Assembly: GCA_041497115.1 (NCBI GenBank)
Contig: JBGQFW010000049.1
Location: 1-29,148 of the forward strand
From: AR5 sp041497115
GTDB taxonomy: Bacteria; Methylomirabilota; Methylomirabilia; Rokubacteriales; CSP1-6
DNA: 29,148 nucleotides
Direction: 5' to 3'
The position numbers and the translations under genes were made by a program. Below are positions 7,668 through 17,165 of this stretch, piece by piece. The number at the start of each line of letters is the position of its first letter. Positions within the stretch are counted from its first letter, which is position 1. Below the pieces are notes generated by a model. It did no database searches. It was not told where the DNA came from and saw only the letters and a program-made list of their open reading frames with translations.

Positions 7668-8623
7668 CGCCCCTGGTGGAGGCGCGCGGGCTCACCAAGC
7701 ACTTCCCGGTCCGCCGCGGCATGTTCGCGCGCCGCCAGGACTGGGTAAGGGCGGTGGACGGCGTGTCGTTCGCGATCGAGCCCGGGCGCACGCTGGGCGT
7801 GGTGGGCGAGTCGGGCTGCGGCAAGTCCACCACCGCCAAGCTGATCCTCAAGCTGGAGGAGCCGACCGGCGGCGACATCCTCTTCGACGGTCAGCCGCTG
7901 GCGAAGCTGGGCGCCGAGGGACTGCGCCGCTATCGGCGCTCGGTGCAGGCGGTGTTCCAGGATCCCTACGCGTCGCTCAGCCCGCGCATGCGCGTGGGGG
8001 CGATCATCGCCGAGCCACTCGTCACGAACGAGAAGCTCGACGCCCGCGAGGTGCGCGCGCGGGTGGCGCGGCTGCTGGAGCTGGTCGGCCTGCCCGAGCG
8101 CGCCGCCGACCTCTTCCCGCACGAGTTCTCGGGCGGCCAGCGGCAGCGCATCGCCATCGCCCGCGCGCTGGCGCTCTCGCCGCGACTGGTGGTGCTGGAC
8201 GAGCCGGTCTCCGCCCTCGACGTCTCGATCCGGGCGCAGATCCTGAATCTCCTGGTGGATCTGCAGCGCGACCTGGGCCTGGCCTACCTGTTCATCGCCC
8301 ACGACCTCGCCGCCGTCGCCCACATGAGCCACACCATCGTCGTCATGTACCTGGGCCGGATCGTCGAGCACGGGCCCGCCAAGACGGTGGCCACCGACCC
8401 CAAGCATCCCTACACGCAGGCGCTGTTCGCGGCCGCGCTGCCGTCGCATCCCGACGAGGTGCGCGAGGAGATCATCCTTACCGGGGAAGTGCCGAGCCCG
8501 ATCAACCCGCCCGCCGGCTGCCACTTCCATCCGCGCTGCCCGCACGCCGACCACCGCTGCGCGGCGGAGGTGCCGCGGCTCGCTCCCGCTCACGGCCGCG
8601 ACGTCGCCTGTCATTTGTATTAA
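7664..8623 (+). CDS. ABC transporter ATP-binding protein, DppF/OppF type
   Basis: A 319-aa second ATPase of the same importer. Walker A is GESGCGKS (48-55), the signature is SGGQ (156-159), Walker B is LVVLDEP (175-181) and the switch region is AHD (212-214). As in the partner subunit, the C-terminal extension has four cysteines (C286, C292, C299, C316) in the iron-sulfur-like pattern. The GTG at 7664 is the only start that fits the overlap with the upstream stop and the expected N-terminus (MTPLVEARGLTKHF). It ends the transporter operon; 163 bp follow before the next gene. Confidence 0.95.
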   Translation: MTPLVEARGLTKHFPVRRGMFARRQDWVRAVDGVSFAIEPGRTLGVVGESGCGKSTTAKLILKLEEPTGGDILFDGQPLAKLGAEGLRRYRRSVQAVFQDPYASLSPRMRVGAIIAEPLVTNEKLDAREVRARVARLLELVGLPERAADLFPHEFSGGQRQRIAIARALALSPRLVVLDEPVSALDVSIRAQILNLLVDLQRDLGLAYLFIAHDLAAVAHMSHTIVVMYLGRIVEHGPAKTVATDPKHPYTQALFAAALPSHPDEVREEIILTGEVPSPINPPAGCHFHPRCPHADHRCAAEVPRLAPAHGRDVACHLY

Positions 8624-8633
8624 GACCGCGGCC

Positions 8634-8663
8634 TTGCGGAGGCTTGCGGGGGGGCCGTACAAT
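8634..8663 (+). promoter_or_regulatory. Candidate promoter of the GntR-acyl-CoA operon
   Basis: A -10 hexamer TACAAT (8658-8663, five of six consensus bases) lies 18 bp from TTGCGG (8634-8639). It is the best match between the two operons and would give a leader of roughly 115 nt before the GTG at 8787. The -35 match is only fair, so the call rests mainly on the -10. Confidence 0.4.
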
Positions 8664-8757
8664 GGGCGCCGTCGTCGCGGTTGCGCCTCGGTTGTGTCGC
8701 TCTCGTTCTGATCGCTTCCGGGTTCGGCGCTCTTGCGACGGTAGTTGGCGGCATGGA

Positions 8758-8767
8758 GTTCTAGAAC
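8758..8767. promoter_or_regulatory. Candidate GntR operator, perfect 10-bp palindrome
   Basis: GTTCTAGAAC is a perfect palindrome 19 bp upstream of the GTG start of a HutC-type GntR regulator. Known HutC-subfamily sites (for example the DasR/NagR type) are short palindromes centred on TCTAGA flanked by G and C, so shape and position fit autoregulation. It overlaps the leader of the transcript rather than the best -10. A chance occurrence cannot be excluded. Confidence 0.4.
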
Positions 8768-8786
8768 ACCGACGAGGGAGTCGCGG

Positions 8787-9527
8787 GTGAATCGACGGCT
8801 GCCGAGGTATCACCGCATCGCCGACACGCTGCGCACGCGCATCCGCGCGGGCGAGTGGGCGGCCGGCGCCCCGCTGCCCAACCAGCGCCGGCTCGCGCAC
8901 GAGTTCGGCGTGACGCTGATGACGCTGCGCCAGGCGCTGGAGCTGCTGGAGCGCGACCACCTCATCACCCGGCGCCACGGGCTCGGCACCTTCGTGGCGG
9001 CGCCCTCGGTGGACTACGAGATCCTCACGATGCGCCGCTTCGCCGCCGACCTCTCCGCCCACGGCGAGTCCGTCTCCACGCGCGTGCTCGGCGCGCGCCC
9101 GGCGGTGGCGGACCTGCGCGTGAGCGCGGCGCTGGGGGTGCCGCGGCGGGCGCGCGTGGTCGTGCTCGAGCGGCTGCGGCTGGTGGACGGCCGGCCCATG
9201 AGCCTGCAGCGCTCCTTCCTGTCCGCCCGGCTCGGCGAGGAGGTGCTGCGCGCCAACCTCGACGAGACGCCGCTCAGCCAGGTGCTCGAGTTCAAGCTCG
9301 GCATCGTGATCACCGGCGCCCGCGAGGCCGTCTCGGCGGTGCGGCTGGGCCGGCGCGAGGCGCGCGAGCTCGCCTGCGTCTCGGGCGCGCCCGCCTTCGA
9401 GTCCGAGCGGGTGTCCTTCGACGGGGCCGGCCGGCCCGTCGTCTTCGATCGCGTCTTCATCCCGGGGGATCGCTTCCGGATCACCCGTGAACTCCACTAC
9501 GACGCAGCCAACGGAGCCCACGCATGA
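8787..9527 (+). CDS. GntR-family transcriptional regulator with UTRA ligand domain (HutC type)
   Basis: A 246-aa regulator. Residues 1-72 form the winged helix-turn-helix (YHRIADTLRTRIRAGEW, PNQRRLAHEFGVTLMTLRQAL, then the wing RRHGLGTFV). Residues about 85-245 match a UTRA effector domain, which binds a small metabolite and controls DNA binding. The GTG at 8787 is chosen because GAGGGAG (8774-8780) sits 6 bases upstream and the HTH then starts at the usual place. An upstream TTG at 8745 would add 14 unlikely residues. Its stop overlaps etfB (ATGA), so it heads and probably controls the acyl-CoA operon. The effector is unknown. Confidence 0.92.
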   Translation: MNRRLPRYHRIADTLRTRIRAGEWAAGAPLPNQRRLAHEFGVTLMTLRQALELLERDHLITRRHGLGTFVAAPSVDYEILTMRRFAADLSAHGESVSTRVLGARPAVADLRVSAALGVPRRARVVVLERLRLVDGRPMSLQRSFLSARLGEEVLRANLDETPLSQVLEFKLGIVITGAREAVSAVRLGRREARELACVSGAPAFESERVSFDGAGRPVVFDRVFIPGDRFRITRELHYDAANGAHA

Positions 9528-10306
9528 AGATCCTGGTGGCCATCAAGCAGGTGCCCGACACCGCGACGCAGATGAAGATCGCGGCGGGCAACCCCACGCA
9601 GATCGACACGACCGGCATCACCTGGATCGTGTCTCCCTACGACGAGTTCGCCGTGGAGGAGGCGCTGCGCATCAAGGAAAAGCGCGGCGAGGGCGAGGTC
9701 GTCGCCGTCACGCTCGGTCCCGACCGCGCCAAGGAGGCGCTGCGCTCGGCGCTGGCGATGGGGTGCGACCGCGCCGTCCACGTCAACGACCCCGCGCTCG
9801 CCTCAGCCGACACGCTGACGACGGCCCGCGCGCTGGCGGCGGTGGTGAAGCAGGAGGCGCCGCAGCTCGTGCTGTGCGGGCGGCAGGCGATCGACGACGA
9901 CATGGGGGCCGTCTCCGCCCAGCTCGCCGAGCTCCTCGGCTGGCCGTGCGCGTCGTGGATCATGGAGGAGGCGGTGGACGCCGACGCGAAGACGGTGCGC
10001 GTCGGCCGCCAGGTGGAGGGCGGCCTGGAGATCTTCGAGCTGCCGCTGCCGGCCGTGCTCTCCGCCCAGAAGGGGATCAACGAGCCGCGCTACCCGACGC
10101 TGAAGGGGATCATGGGCGCCAAGAAAAAAGAGGTCAAGGATCTGAAGGTCGCCGACCTCGGCCTGGCGTCCACGACGCCCGAGCTCAGCGTGACGGCGCT
10201 GGAGGCGCTGCCGGCGCGGCCGCCGGGCCGCGTCATCCCGGGCGAGGTCAAGGATGCGGTGAAGGAGCTCGTCCGCGCGCTGCGCGAGGACGCCAAGGCG
10301 ATTTAA
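9524..10306 (+). CDS. etfB: Electron transfer flavoprotein, beta subunit
   Basis: A 260-aa EtfB, which with EtfA accepts electrons from acyl-CoA dehydrogenases and passes them to the quinone pool through ETF:quinone oxidoreductase (not encoded here). The N-terminus KILVAIKQVPD is characteristic, as are the DEFAVEEALRIKE segment (about 43-55) and the LCGRQAIDDDMGAV block (about 124-137). Length is typical. It overlaps the regulator by the ATGA junction and is followed by AAGGAG and etfA 14 bp later. Co-location with two acyl-CoA dehydrogenases identifies its electron donors. Confidence 0.96.
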   Translation: MKILVAIKQVPDTATQMKIAAGNPTQIDTTGITWIVSPYDEFAVEEALRIKEKRGEGEVVAVTLGPDRAKEALRSALAMGCDRAVHVNDPALASADTLTTARALAAVVKQEAPQLVLCGRQAIDDDMGAVSAQLAELLGWPCASWIMEEAVDADAKTVRVGRQVEGGLEIFELPLPAVLSAQKGINEPRYPTLKGIMGAKKKEVKDLKVADLGLASTTPELSVTALEALPARPPGRVIPGEVKDAVKELVRALREDAKAI

Positions 10307-10320
10307 GGAGACCATAGACA

Positions 10321-11298
10321 ATGGCTGGCGCGCTCTGGTGCGTGGTCGAGGACGATCGCAAGGGGCTGCCCAAGAAGGTGATGGCCGAGGTGCTCGGCGA
10401 GGCCACGCGCCTCGGCGGGCCCGTCGAGGCGGTGTGGCTCACCGACAAGGCCGCCGACGACGGGCTCGAGCAGCTCGGGGCGTGGGGCGCGACCAGGGTG
10501 TGGCTGCTGGAGAACGCCGGGCTCGCGCCCTACCGAGGCGAGACGTGGGTGCCGCCGATGGCGGAGCTCGTCGCGAAGGAATCGCCGCGGGCGGTCCTGG
10601 CGCCGGTCACGAGCCGGCAGCGCGAGTTCATGGCGCGGCTGGCCGCGCGACTGGGCGTGGGGCTCTCGGCCGACTCGGTGGCGCTCGCGCTGGACGGCGA
10701 CCGGCTGGTGGCGACGCGCCCGGTCTACGCCGGCAAGCTGCTGTCGAAGGTCGCCTGGGCCACGTTGCCCTGCCTGGCCACGCTGCGGCCGAACGTGTTC
10801 AAGCCGGCGGCGGCGCAGGCGGGGAAGAGCGCGCAGGTGGAGCGTCCATCGCTCACGATCCCGCCGCCCCAGATGAAGCTCGTCGAGCGGCGCGAGGAAG
10901 CCTCCACCGGCCTGCCCGAGCTCGCCGAGGCGGAGATCGTCCTCTCGGGCGGGCGCGGCATGAAGGGGCCGGAGAACTACGTGATCCTCGAGGAGCTGGG
11001 CGGCGTCATCGGCGCCGCCGTCGGCGCCTCGCGGGCGGCGGTGGACGCCGGCTGGCGGCCGCATCGCTTCCAGATCGGCCAGACCGGCCGCACGATCTCG
11101 CCCAAGCTCTACCTGGGCTTCGGCGTGTCGGGCGCGATCCAGCACCTGGCCGGCATGCGCACCTCCAAGGTGATCGTCGCCGTCAACAAGGATCCCGAGG
11201 CGCCGATCTTCAAGATCGCCGACTACGGCATCGTGGCGGACCTGTTCGAGGTCGTGCCGGAGCTGACGAAGGAATTCAAGCGGCTGCTGGAGAAATGA
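10321..11298 (+). CDS. etfA: Electron transfer flavoprotein, alpha subunit
   Basis: A 325-aa EtfA. The C-terminal FAD-binding domain is clear: SGGRG (209-213), then QIGQTGR (251-257) and the GFGVSGAIQHLAGM segment (266-279), ending with the DPEAPIF and DYGIVADLFE blocks. The N-terminal half is the smaller alpha/beta domain that packs against EtfB. The ribosome site AAGGAG (10305-10310) lies 10 nt upstream of the ATG. The stop overlaps the start of the acyl-CoA dehydrogenase (ATGA), so the ETF and its first electron donor are translationally linked. Confidence 0.96.
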   Translation: MAGALWCVVEDDRKGLPKKVMAEVLGEATRLGGPVEAVWLTDKAADDGLEQLGAWGATRVWLLENAGLAPYRGETWVPPMAELVAKESPRAVLAPVTSRQREFMARLAARLGVGLSADSVALALDGDRLVATRPVYAGKLLSKVAWATLPCLATLRPNVFKPAAAQAGKSAQVERPSLTIPPPQMKLVERREEASTGLPELAEAEIVLSGGRGMKGPENYVILEELGGVIGAAVGASRAAVDAGWRPHRFQIGQTGRTISPKLYLGFGVSGAIQHLAGMRTSKVIVAVNKDPEAPIFKIADYGIVADLFEVVPELTKEFKRLLEK

Positions 11299-12433
11299 AC
11301 CTCGAGCTCACCGACGAGCAGCGGCTGATCCAGGAGACGGCGCGGGAGTTCGCCCGGGAGGCGATCCGCCCGATCGCCGCCGAGATCGACCGCGAGGCGC
11401 GCTTCCCCCACGAGACCGTCAAGCGGATGGGCGAGCTCGGGCTCATGGGCATCGCCGTCCCCGAGCGCTGGGGCGGCGCCGGCGCCGACACGGTGTCGTA
11501 CGTGGTGGCGCTGGAGGAGATCGCCAAGGTGTGCGCCTCGCACGCCGTGGTCATGTCGGTCAACAACTCGCTCTACGGCGATCCGATCTTGAAGTTCGGC
11601 ACCGACGCCCAGCGCGAGCGGTTCCTGGCGCCGGTGGCGGGCGGCCACGCCCAGGGGTGCTTCGCGCTGACCGAGCCGCAGGCGGGCTCCGACGCCTCCA
11701 ACCTGGCCACGCTGGCGCGCCGGGACGGTGAGCACTACGTGATCACCGGGCGCAAGCAGTTCATCACCAACGGCCGCGAGGCGTCCTTCGCGCTGGTGTT
11801 CGCCCAGACCGACCGCGCGAAGGCCCATCGCGGCATCACCGCCTTCCTCGTCGACAAGGCCACGCCGGGGTTCCGCGTGTCCAAGACCGAGGACAAGCTG
11901 GGCATCCGCGCCTCCGACACCGCCGAGCTGGTCTTCGAGGAGTGCCGGGTGCCCGCCGCCCACCGGCTCGGTGAGGAGGGGCAGGGGTTCCGCATCGCGC
12001 TGGTCGCGGTGGATGGCGGCCGCGTCGGCATCGCCACCCAGGCGGTCGGCATCGCCGCCGGCGCGTGGGAGCGGTCGGTGGCCTACGCGCGCGAGCGCAA
12101 GGCCTTCGGCGTGGCGATCGGCGACCATCAGATGGTGCAGTGGATGCTCGCCGACATGGCGACGGCGATCGACGGCGCCCGGCTGATGACGCTCAAGGCG
12201 GCGACCCGCAAGGACGCCGGCCTGCCGTTCACCCGCGAGGCCGCGATGGCCAAGCTGTTCGCCGCCGAGATGGCGATGAAGGTGACGACCGACGCCATCC
12301 AGGTGCACGGCGGCTACGGCTTCATCAAGGACTACGAGGTCGAGCGGTTCTTCCGCGACGCCAAGATCACGGCGATCTACGAGGGCACCTCGCAGATCCA
12401 GAAGCTGGTCATCGCCCGCGAGGTGCTCGGCGC

Positions 12434-12437
<4 letters not shown>
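11295..12437 (+). CDS. Acyl-CoA dehydrogenase (short-chain type)
   Basis: A 380-aa FAD enzyme that introduces the alpha-beta double bond in acyl-CoA and gives electrons to ETF. The signature CFALTEPQAGSDAS (122-135) and the C-terminal QVHGGYGF block (336-343) are present. The catalytic base is E363 in IYEGTSQIQ, the position used by butyryl-CoA and other short-chain dehydrogenases rather than isovaleryl- or long-chain enzymes. It is coupled to etfA upstream and to the mutase downstream by ATGA overlaps. Given the mutase, butyryl-CoA is a likely substrate (inference); isobutyryl- or 2-methylacyl-CoA are alternatives. Confidence 0.94.
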
Positions 12438-14047
<1,610 letters not shown>

Positions 14048-14075
14048 CCGGCCGCCGCGGAGGGGGAAGAGAGCG

Positions 14076-15158
14076 ATGAGCGAGCCGATCCGGATCACGC
14101 GGACGACGACGAAGAAGGAGCGGCCGAAGGACAAGGACCTCGCCTTCGGCACCGTCTTCACCGACCACATGTTCGTGGCGAACTTCGAGGAGGAGAAGGG
14201 CTGGTACGACCCGCGCATCGAGCCCTACGCCCCGCTGCCGCTGGACCCCGCCACCGCGGTGCTCCACTACGGCCAGGGGCTGTTCGAGGGGCTCAAGGCC
14301 TTCCGCGGCCGGGACGGCACGATCCGCCTGTTCCGCCCGGACAAGCACGTCGAGCGGCTCAACCGCACCGCCCATCGCATGTGCATTCCCGCCCTCGACC
14401 CCGACCTGATCTTGAAGTCCTGGACGACGCTGGTGGACGTGGACCGCGACTGGGCGCCCGCCTCGGTGGGGACCTCGCTCTACATCCGCCCGACCGTCAT
14501 CGCCAGCGAGGCGTTCCTCGGCGTCCGCCCGGCCCGCGAGTACCTCTACTACGTGATCGTGTCGCCGGTCGGCCCCTACTATCCCGAGGGGCTCGCGCCG
14601 ACGAAGATCAAGGTGATCGACGACTACGTGCGCGCGGTGGCGGGCGGGCTGGGCGAGGCCAAGACCTCGGCCAACTACGCGGCGAGCCTGTACGCCGCCG
14701 AGGAGGCCAAGCACGAGGGGTTCACCCAGGTGCTGTGGCTCGACGGCGTCCAGCACAAGTACATCGAGGAGGTCGGCACCTCCAACATCATGCTGCGGAT
14801 CGGCGACGAGGTGATCACGCCGCCGCTGGCCGGCACGATCCTGGCCGGCGTCACCCGCGACACCGCGATGGCGCTGCTGCGGAGCTGGGGCGTGCGTGTC
14901 ACCGAGCGCCCGATCACGATCGACGAGGCGCTCGACGCCGCATCGAAGGGCACGCTCCAGGAAGTATGGGCGACCGGCACCGCCGCCGTCATCTCGCCGG
15001 TGGGCGAGCTCGCCTACAAAGGCCGGCGCTTCACGGTGAACCAGGGGCGGATCGGCGAGATCGCCCAGAAGCTCTACGACACGATCGTCGCCATCCAGTA
15101 CGGCGAGGCGCCCGACCCGCACGGCTGGACGCTCGTCGTCCCGGCGGCGCGGCCATGA
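14076..15158 (+). CDS. ilvE: Branched-chain amino acid aminotransferase
   Basis: A 360-aa class IV, PLP-dependent aminotransferase interconverting valine, leucine and isoleucine with their 2-oxo acids. It has the longer N-terminus of the eukaryotic/Actinobacterial-type BCAT. The Schiff-base lysine is K196 (GEAKTSANYAAS). The cofactor-binding EEVGTSNIM segment (about 232-240) and the HYGQGLFEGLKAFR block (64-77) are present. It is 28 bp after the mutase with GGAGG at 14059-14063. Placement between the two mutase subunits links it to branched-chain acyl-CoA metabolism: valine gives 2-oxoisovalerate, the precursor of isobutyryl-CoA. The dehydrogenase complex for that step is not encoded here. 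Confidence 0.95.
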   Translation: MSEPIRITRTTTKKERPKDKDLAFGTVFTDHMFVANFEEEKGWYDPRIEPYAPLPLDPATAVLHYGQGLFEGLKAFRGRDGTIRLFRPDKHVERLNRTAHRMCIPALDPDLILKSWTTLVDVDRDWAPASVGTSLYIRPTVIASEAFLGVRPAREYLYYVIVSPVGPYYPEGLAPTKIKVIDDYVRAVAGGLGEAKTSANYAASLYAAEEAKHEGFTQVLWLDGVQHKYIEEVGTSNIMLRIGDEVITPPLAGTILAGVTRDTAMALLRSWGVRVTERPITIDEALDAASKGTLQEVWATGTAAVISPVGELAYKGRRFTVNQGRIGEIAQKLYDTIVAIQYGEAPDPHGWTLVVPAARP

Positions 15159-15574
15159 GCGCGGACTGCGTGTTCTGCAAGATCCGGGACGGCGCGATCC
15201 CGTCGGTGAAGATCTACGAGGACGAGCGCACGTTCGCCATCATGGACATCAACCCGATCAACTCGGGTCACTCGCTCGTCATCACCAAGACGCACGCGCC
15301 GACCCTGTGGGACGCCGCGCCGGCCGACCTCGCCGCCGCGATGGCGACCGCCCAGAAGGTGGCGCTCGGCATCCGGGAGGCGCTCAAGCCGGACGGCCTC
15401 AACATGCTGCAGGCCAACGGCCCGGCCGCCTTCCAGTCGGTGCCGCACCTGCACCTGCACCTGATCCCGCGCTGGAACAACGACGGCAAGGGGTTCGACT
15501 GGGCCCTCGTACCGGGCGACGGCGCGCAGCTCCAGGCGCTCGGCGAGCGGCTGCGCCAGGCGATCGCGCGGTGA
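15155..15574 (+). CDS. HIT-family (histidine triad) protein
   Basis: A 139-aa histidine triad protein, a family of nucleotide hydrolases and transferases such as HinT, which splits adenosine phosphoramidates. The triad is H98, H100 and H102 (PHLHLHLIPRW). C5 and C8 (CVFCKI) form half of the zinc site common in HinT-like members. NSGHSLVITKTH (36-47) is the usual N-terminal block. It overlaps the aminotransferase by ATGA and the mutase small subunit by GTGA. Its role in the pathway is unknown. It may be carried along as a housekeeping function or deal with acyl-adenylates; the latter is speculation. Confidence 0.94.
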   Translation: MSADCVFCKIRDGAIPSVKIYEDERTFAIMDINPINSGHSLVITKTHAPTLWDAAPADLAAAMATAQKVALGIREALKPDGLNMLQANGPAAFQSVPHLHLHLIPRWNNDGKGFDWALVPGDGAQLQALGERLRQAIAR

Positions 15575-15978
15575 CCGCCGGGCGCCCCGTCCGCATCGTC
15601 GTGGCCAAGCCGGGGCTGGACGGCCACGACCGGGGGGCCAAGATCGTCGCGCGCGCGCTGCGCGACGCCGGCTTCGAGGTGATCTACACGGGGCTGCACC
15701 AGACGCCCGAGCAGGTGGTGGCCACCGCGCTGCAGGAGGACGCCGACGCGATCGGGCTCAGCGTGCTGTCGGGCGCCCACAACTACCTCTTCAAGCGCGT
15801 GCTCGAGCTGCTGCGCGAGAAGGGGGCGGACGACGTGGCGGTGTTCGGCGGCGGCATCATCCCGCCCGACGACGTCGCCGCGCTCAAGGCGCTCGGCGTG
15901 AGGGAGATCTTCACGCCCGGCACGTCCACGCAGGACATCGTCCGGTTCGTCCACGACCACATCCGCGCCGCCGTCTGA
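15571..15978 (+). CDS. B12-binding small subunit of acyl-CoA mutase
   Basis: A 135-aa cobalamin-binding domain of the methylmalonyl/isobutyryl-CoA mutase family that holds adenosylcobalamin for the large subunit at 12434. The B12 motif DGHDRG (17-22) supplies H19 as lower axial ligand, followed by SVLSGAH (64-70) and GGGII (93-97). Length equals free-standing small subunits. The GTG at 15571 overlaps the HIT stop. It is the only B12-domain gene in the window, so pairing with the large subunit is likely although two genes separate them. Confidence 0.94.
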   Translation: MTAGRPVRIVVAKPGLDGHDRGAKIVARALRDAGFEVIYTGLHQTPEQVVATALQEDADAIGLSVLSGAHNYLFKRVLELLREKGADDVAVFGGGIIPPDDVAALKALGVREIFTPGTSTQDIVRFVHDHIRAAV

Positions 15979-15994
15979 GGTCCATGCATCCCCG

Positions 15995-16990
15995 ATGAGA
16001 CGCGCCGGGCTCTTCGCCGCCGCCGCCGTCGCCTGCACCGCCGTCCTCGCGCCGCCGGCGCCGGCGCCCACCGCGCCCGCCGTCGCGCGGCCCGCGCGCG
16101 TCGGCTACCTCGGCTACACCACGCCGGCCGTCGGCGCGCCCTACGTGCGCGCGCTGCGCGAGCGGCTGGACGAGCTGGGGCTGGCCGACGGGCGTGACGT
16201 GGTCGTGGACGAGCGCTATGCCAACGGCCGCTACGACCGCCTCGGCGAGCTCGCCGCCGAGCTCGTGCGGGGCGGGGTGGACGTGCTGGTGACGCCCGGC
16301 CCGGCGCCGACGATGGCCGCCACCGCGGCGACGAGCACGGTGCCGATCGTCATGATGGACGTCGGCGATCCGGTGGCCTACCGGCTGGTGGCGAGCCTCG
16401 AGCATCCCGGCGGCAACGTCACCGGCGTGTCCAGCCTCTTCGCCGACCTGGCGCCGCTGCACCTGGAGCTGCTGCGCCGCACCGTGCCGAAGGCCACGCG
16501 GGTGGCGGTGCTCTGGAACCCGGCCAACCTCGCCGAGCATCGCCTGTGGGGCGAGCGGCAGACGACCGCGCGCGTGTTCGGCTGGCAGCTGCAGACGGTG
16601 CCGATCACCGCCGCCGAGCAGCTGGACGCCGCGCTGGCGTCCATCGCCGGCGGCCGCGTCGACGCGCTGTACTCGATCGGCGATCCGCTGATCCTCGCCG
16701 AGCGCCAGCGGCTGGCCGACTGGGCGCTTCGCCAGCGGCTGCCGAGCCTCTTCGGCTGGCGCGAGTTCGTGGACGCCGGCGGCCTCATGGCCTACGGCCC
16801 CAACACCATGCAGCTCTACCGGCACGCCGGCACCTACGTCGCCCGCATCCTGCGCGGCGCCCGCGCCGGCGACCTGCCGATCGAGCCGCCCGAGAAGTAC
16901 GAGCTGGCCGTCAACCTTCGAACCGCCCGCGCGCTCGGCCTGACGATTCCGCCGTCGGTGCTGAGCGGCGCCGACGTCGTCATCGAGTGA
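15995..16990 (+). CDS. ABC transporter substrate-binding protein (ABC_sub_bind family, TrpX-like)
   Basis: A 331-aa periplasmic binding protein of the PF04392 family, some members of which bind tryptophan or other aromatic solutes. The N-terminus is basic then Ala-rich hydrophobic (1-20), with cleavage possible between about 22 and 35. Mature sequence begins near RVGYLGYTTP. The C-terminus has the usual ending EKYELAVNLRTARALGLTIP then a final DVVIE. The cognate LivH-like permease and ATPase of this family are not adjacent; the transporter downstream belongs to a different family. It lies 16 bp after the mutase subunit in the same operon. Confidence 0.9.
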   Translation: MRRAGLFAAAAVACTAVLAPPAPAPTAPAVARPARVGYLGYTTPAVGAPYVRALRERLDELGLADGRDVVVDERYANGRYDRLGELAAELVRGGVDVLVTPGPAPTMAATAATSTVPIVMMDVGDPVAYRLVASLEHPGGNVTGVSSLFADLAPLHLELLRRTVPKATRVAVLWNPANLAEHRLWGERQTTARVFGWQLQTVPITAAEQLDAALASIAGGRVDALYSIGDPLILAERQRLADWALRQRLPSLFGWREFVDAGGLMAYGPNTMQLYRHAGTYVARILRGARAGDLPIEPPEKYELAVNLRTARALGLTIPPSVLSGADVVIE

Positions 16991-16999
16991 GGGGACGCC

Positions 17000-17158
17000 G
17001 TGATCGAAAAGCGCGGCCGCAAGTGGGTGGTGCTCTCGGAGACGACCGGACGCCGCTTCGGCACCTACGACACCAAGGCCGAGGCTCTGAAGCGGCTGCG
17101 CCAGGTGGAGTTCTTCAAGCACGCCAAGCGCGGCGCCCGCCGGCGGCGCCCGGCGTGA
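17000..17158 (+). CDS. Small basic protein, 52 aa, function unknown
   Basis: The GTG at 17000 has GAGGGG (16989-16994) 5 nt upstream and opens a 52-codon frame ending at 17158. The start MIEKRGRKWVVLSE and the later GTYDTKAEALKRLRQVEFFKH segment resemble a widespread family of very small bacterial and phage proteins with a KAxAxKRLRQxxxFK motif. Their function is unknown to me. The tail is very basic (RRRRPA). It sits 9 bp after the binding protein and 7 bp before the next gene. G/C-ending codon use and the ribosome site support coding. Confidence 0.7.
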   Translation: MIEKRGRKWVVLSETTGRRFGTYDTKAEALKRLRQVEFFKHAKRGARRRRPA

Positions 17159-17165
17159 GCCGGTG

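Noticed and set aside
8745..8786. Upstream TTG start for the GntR regulator
   Set aside because: It would add 14 residues before the usual HTH start and has no ribosome site, while GTG 8787 has a good one.
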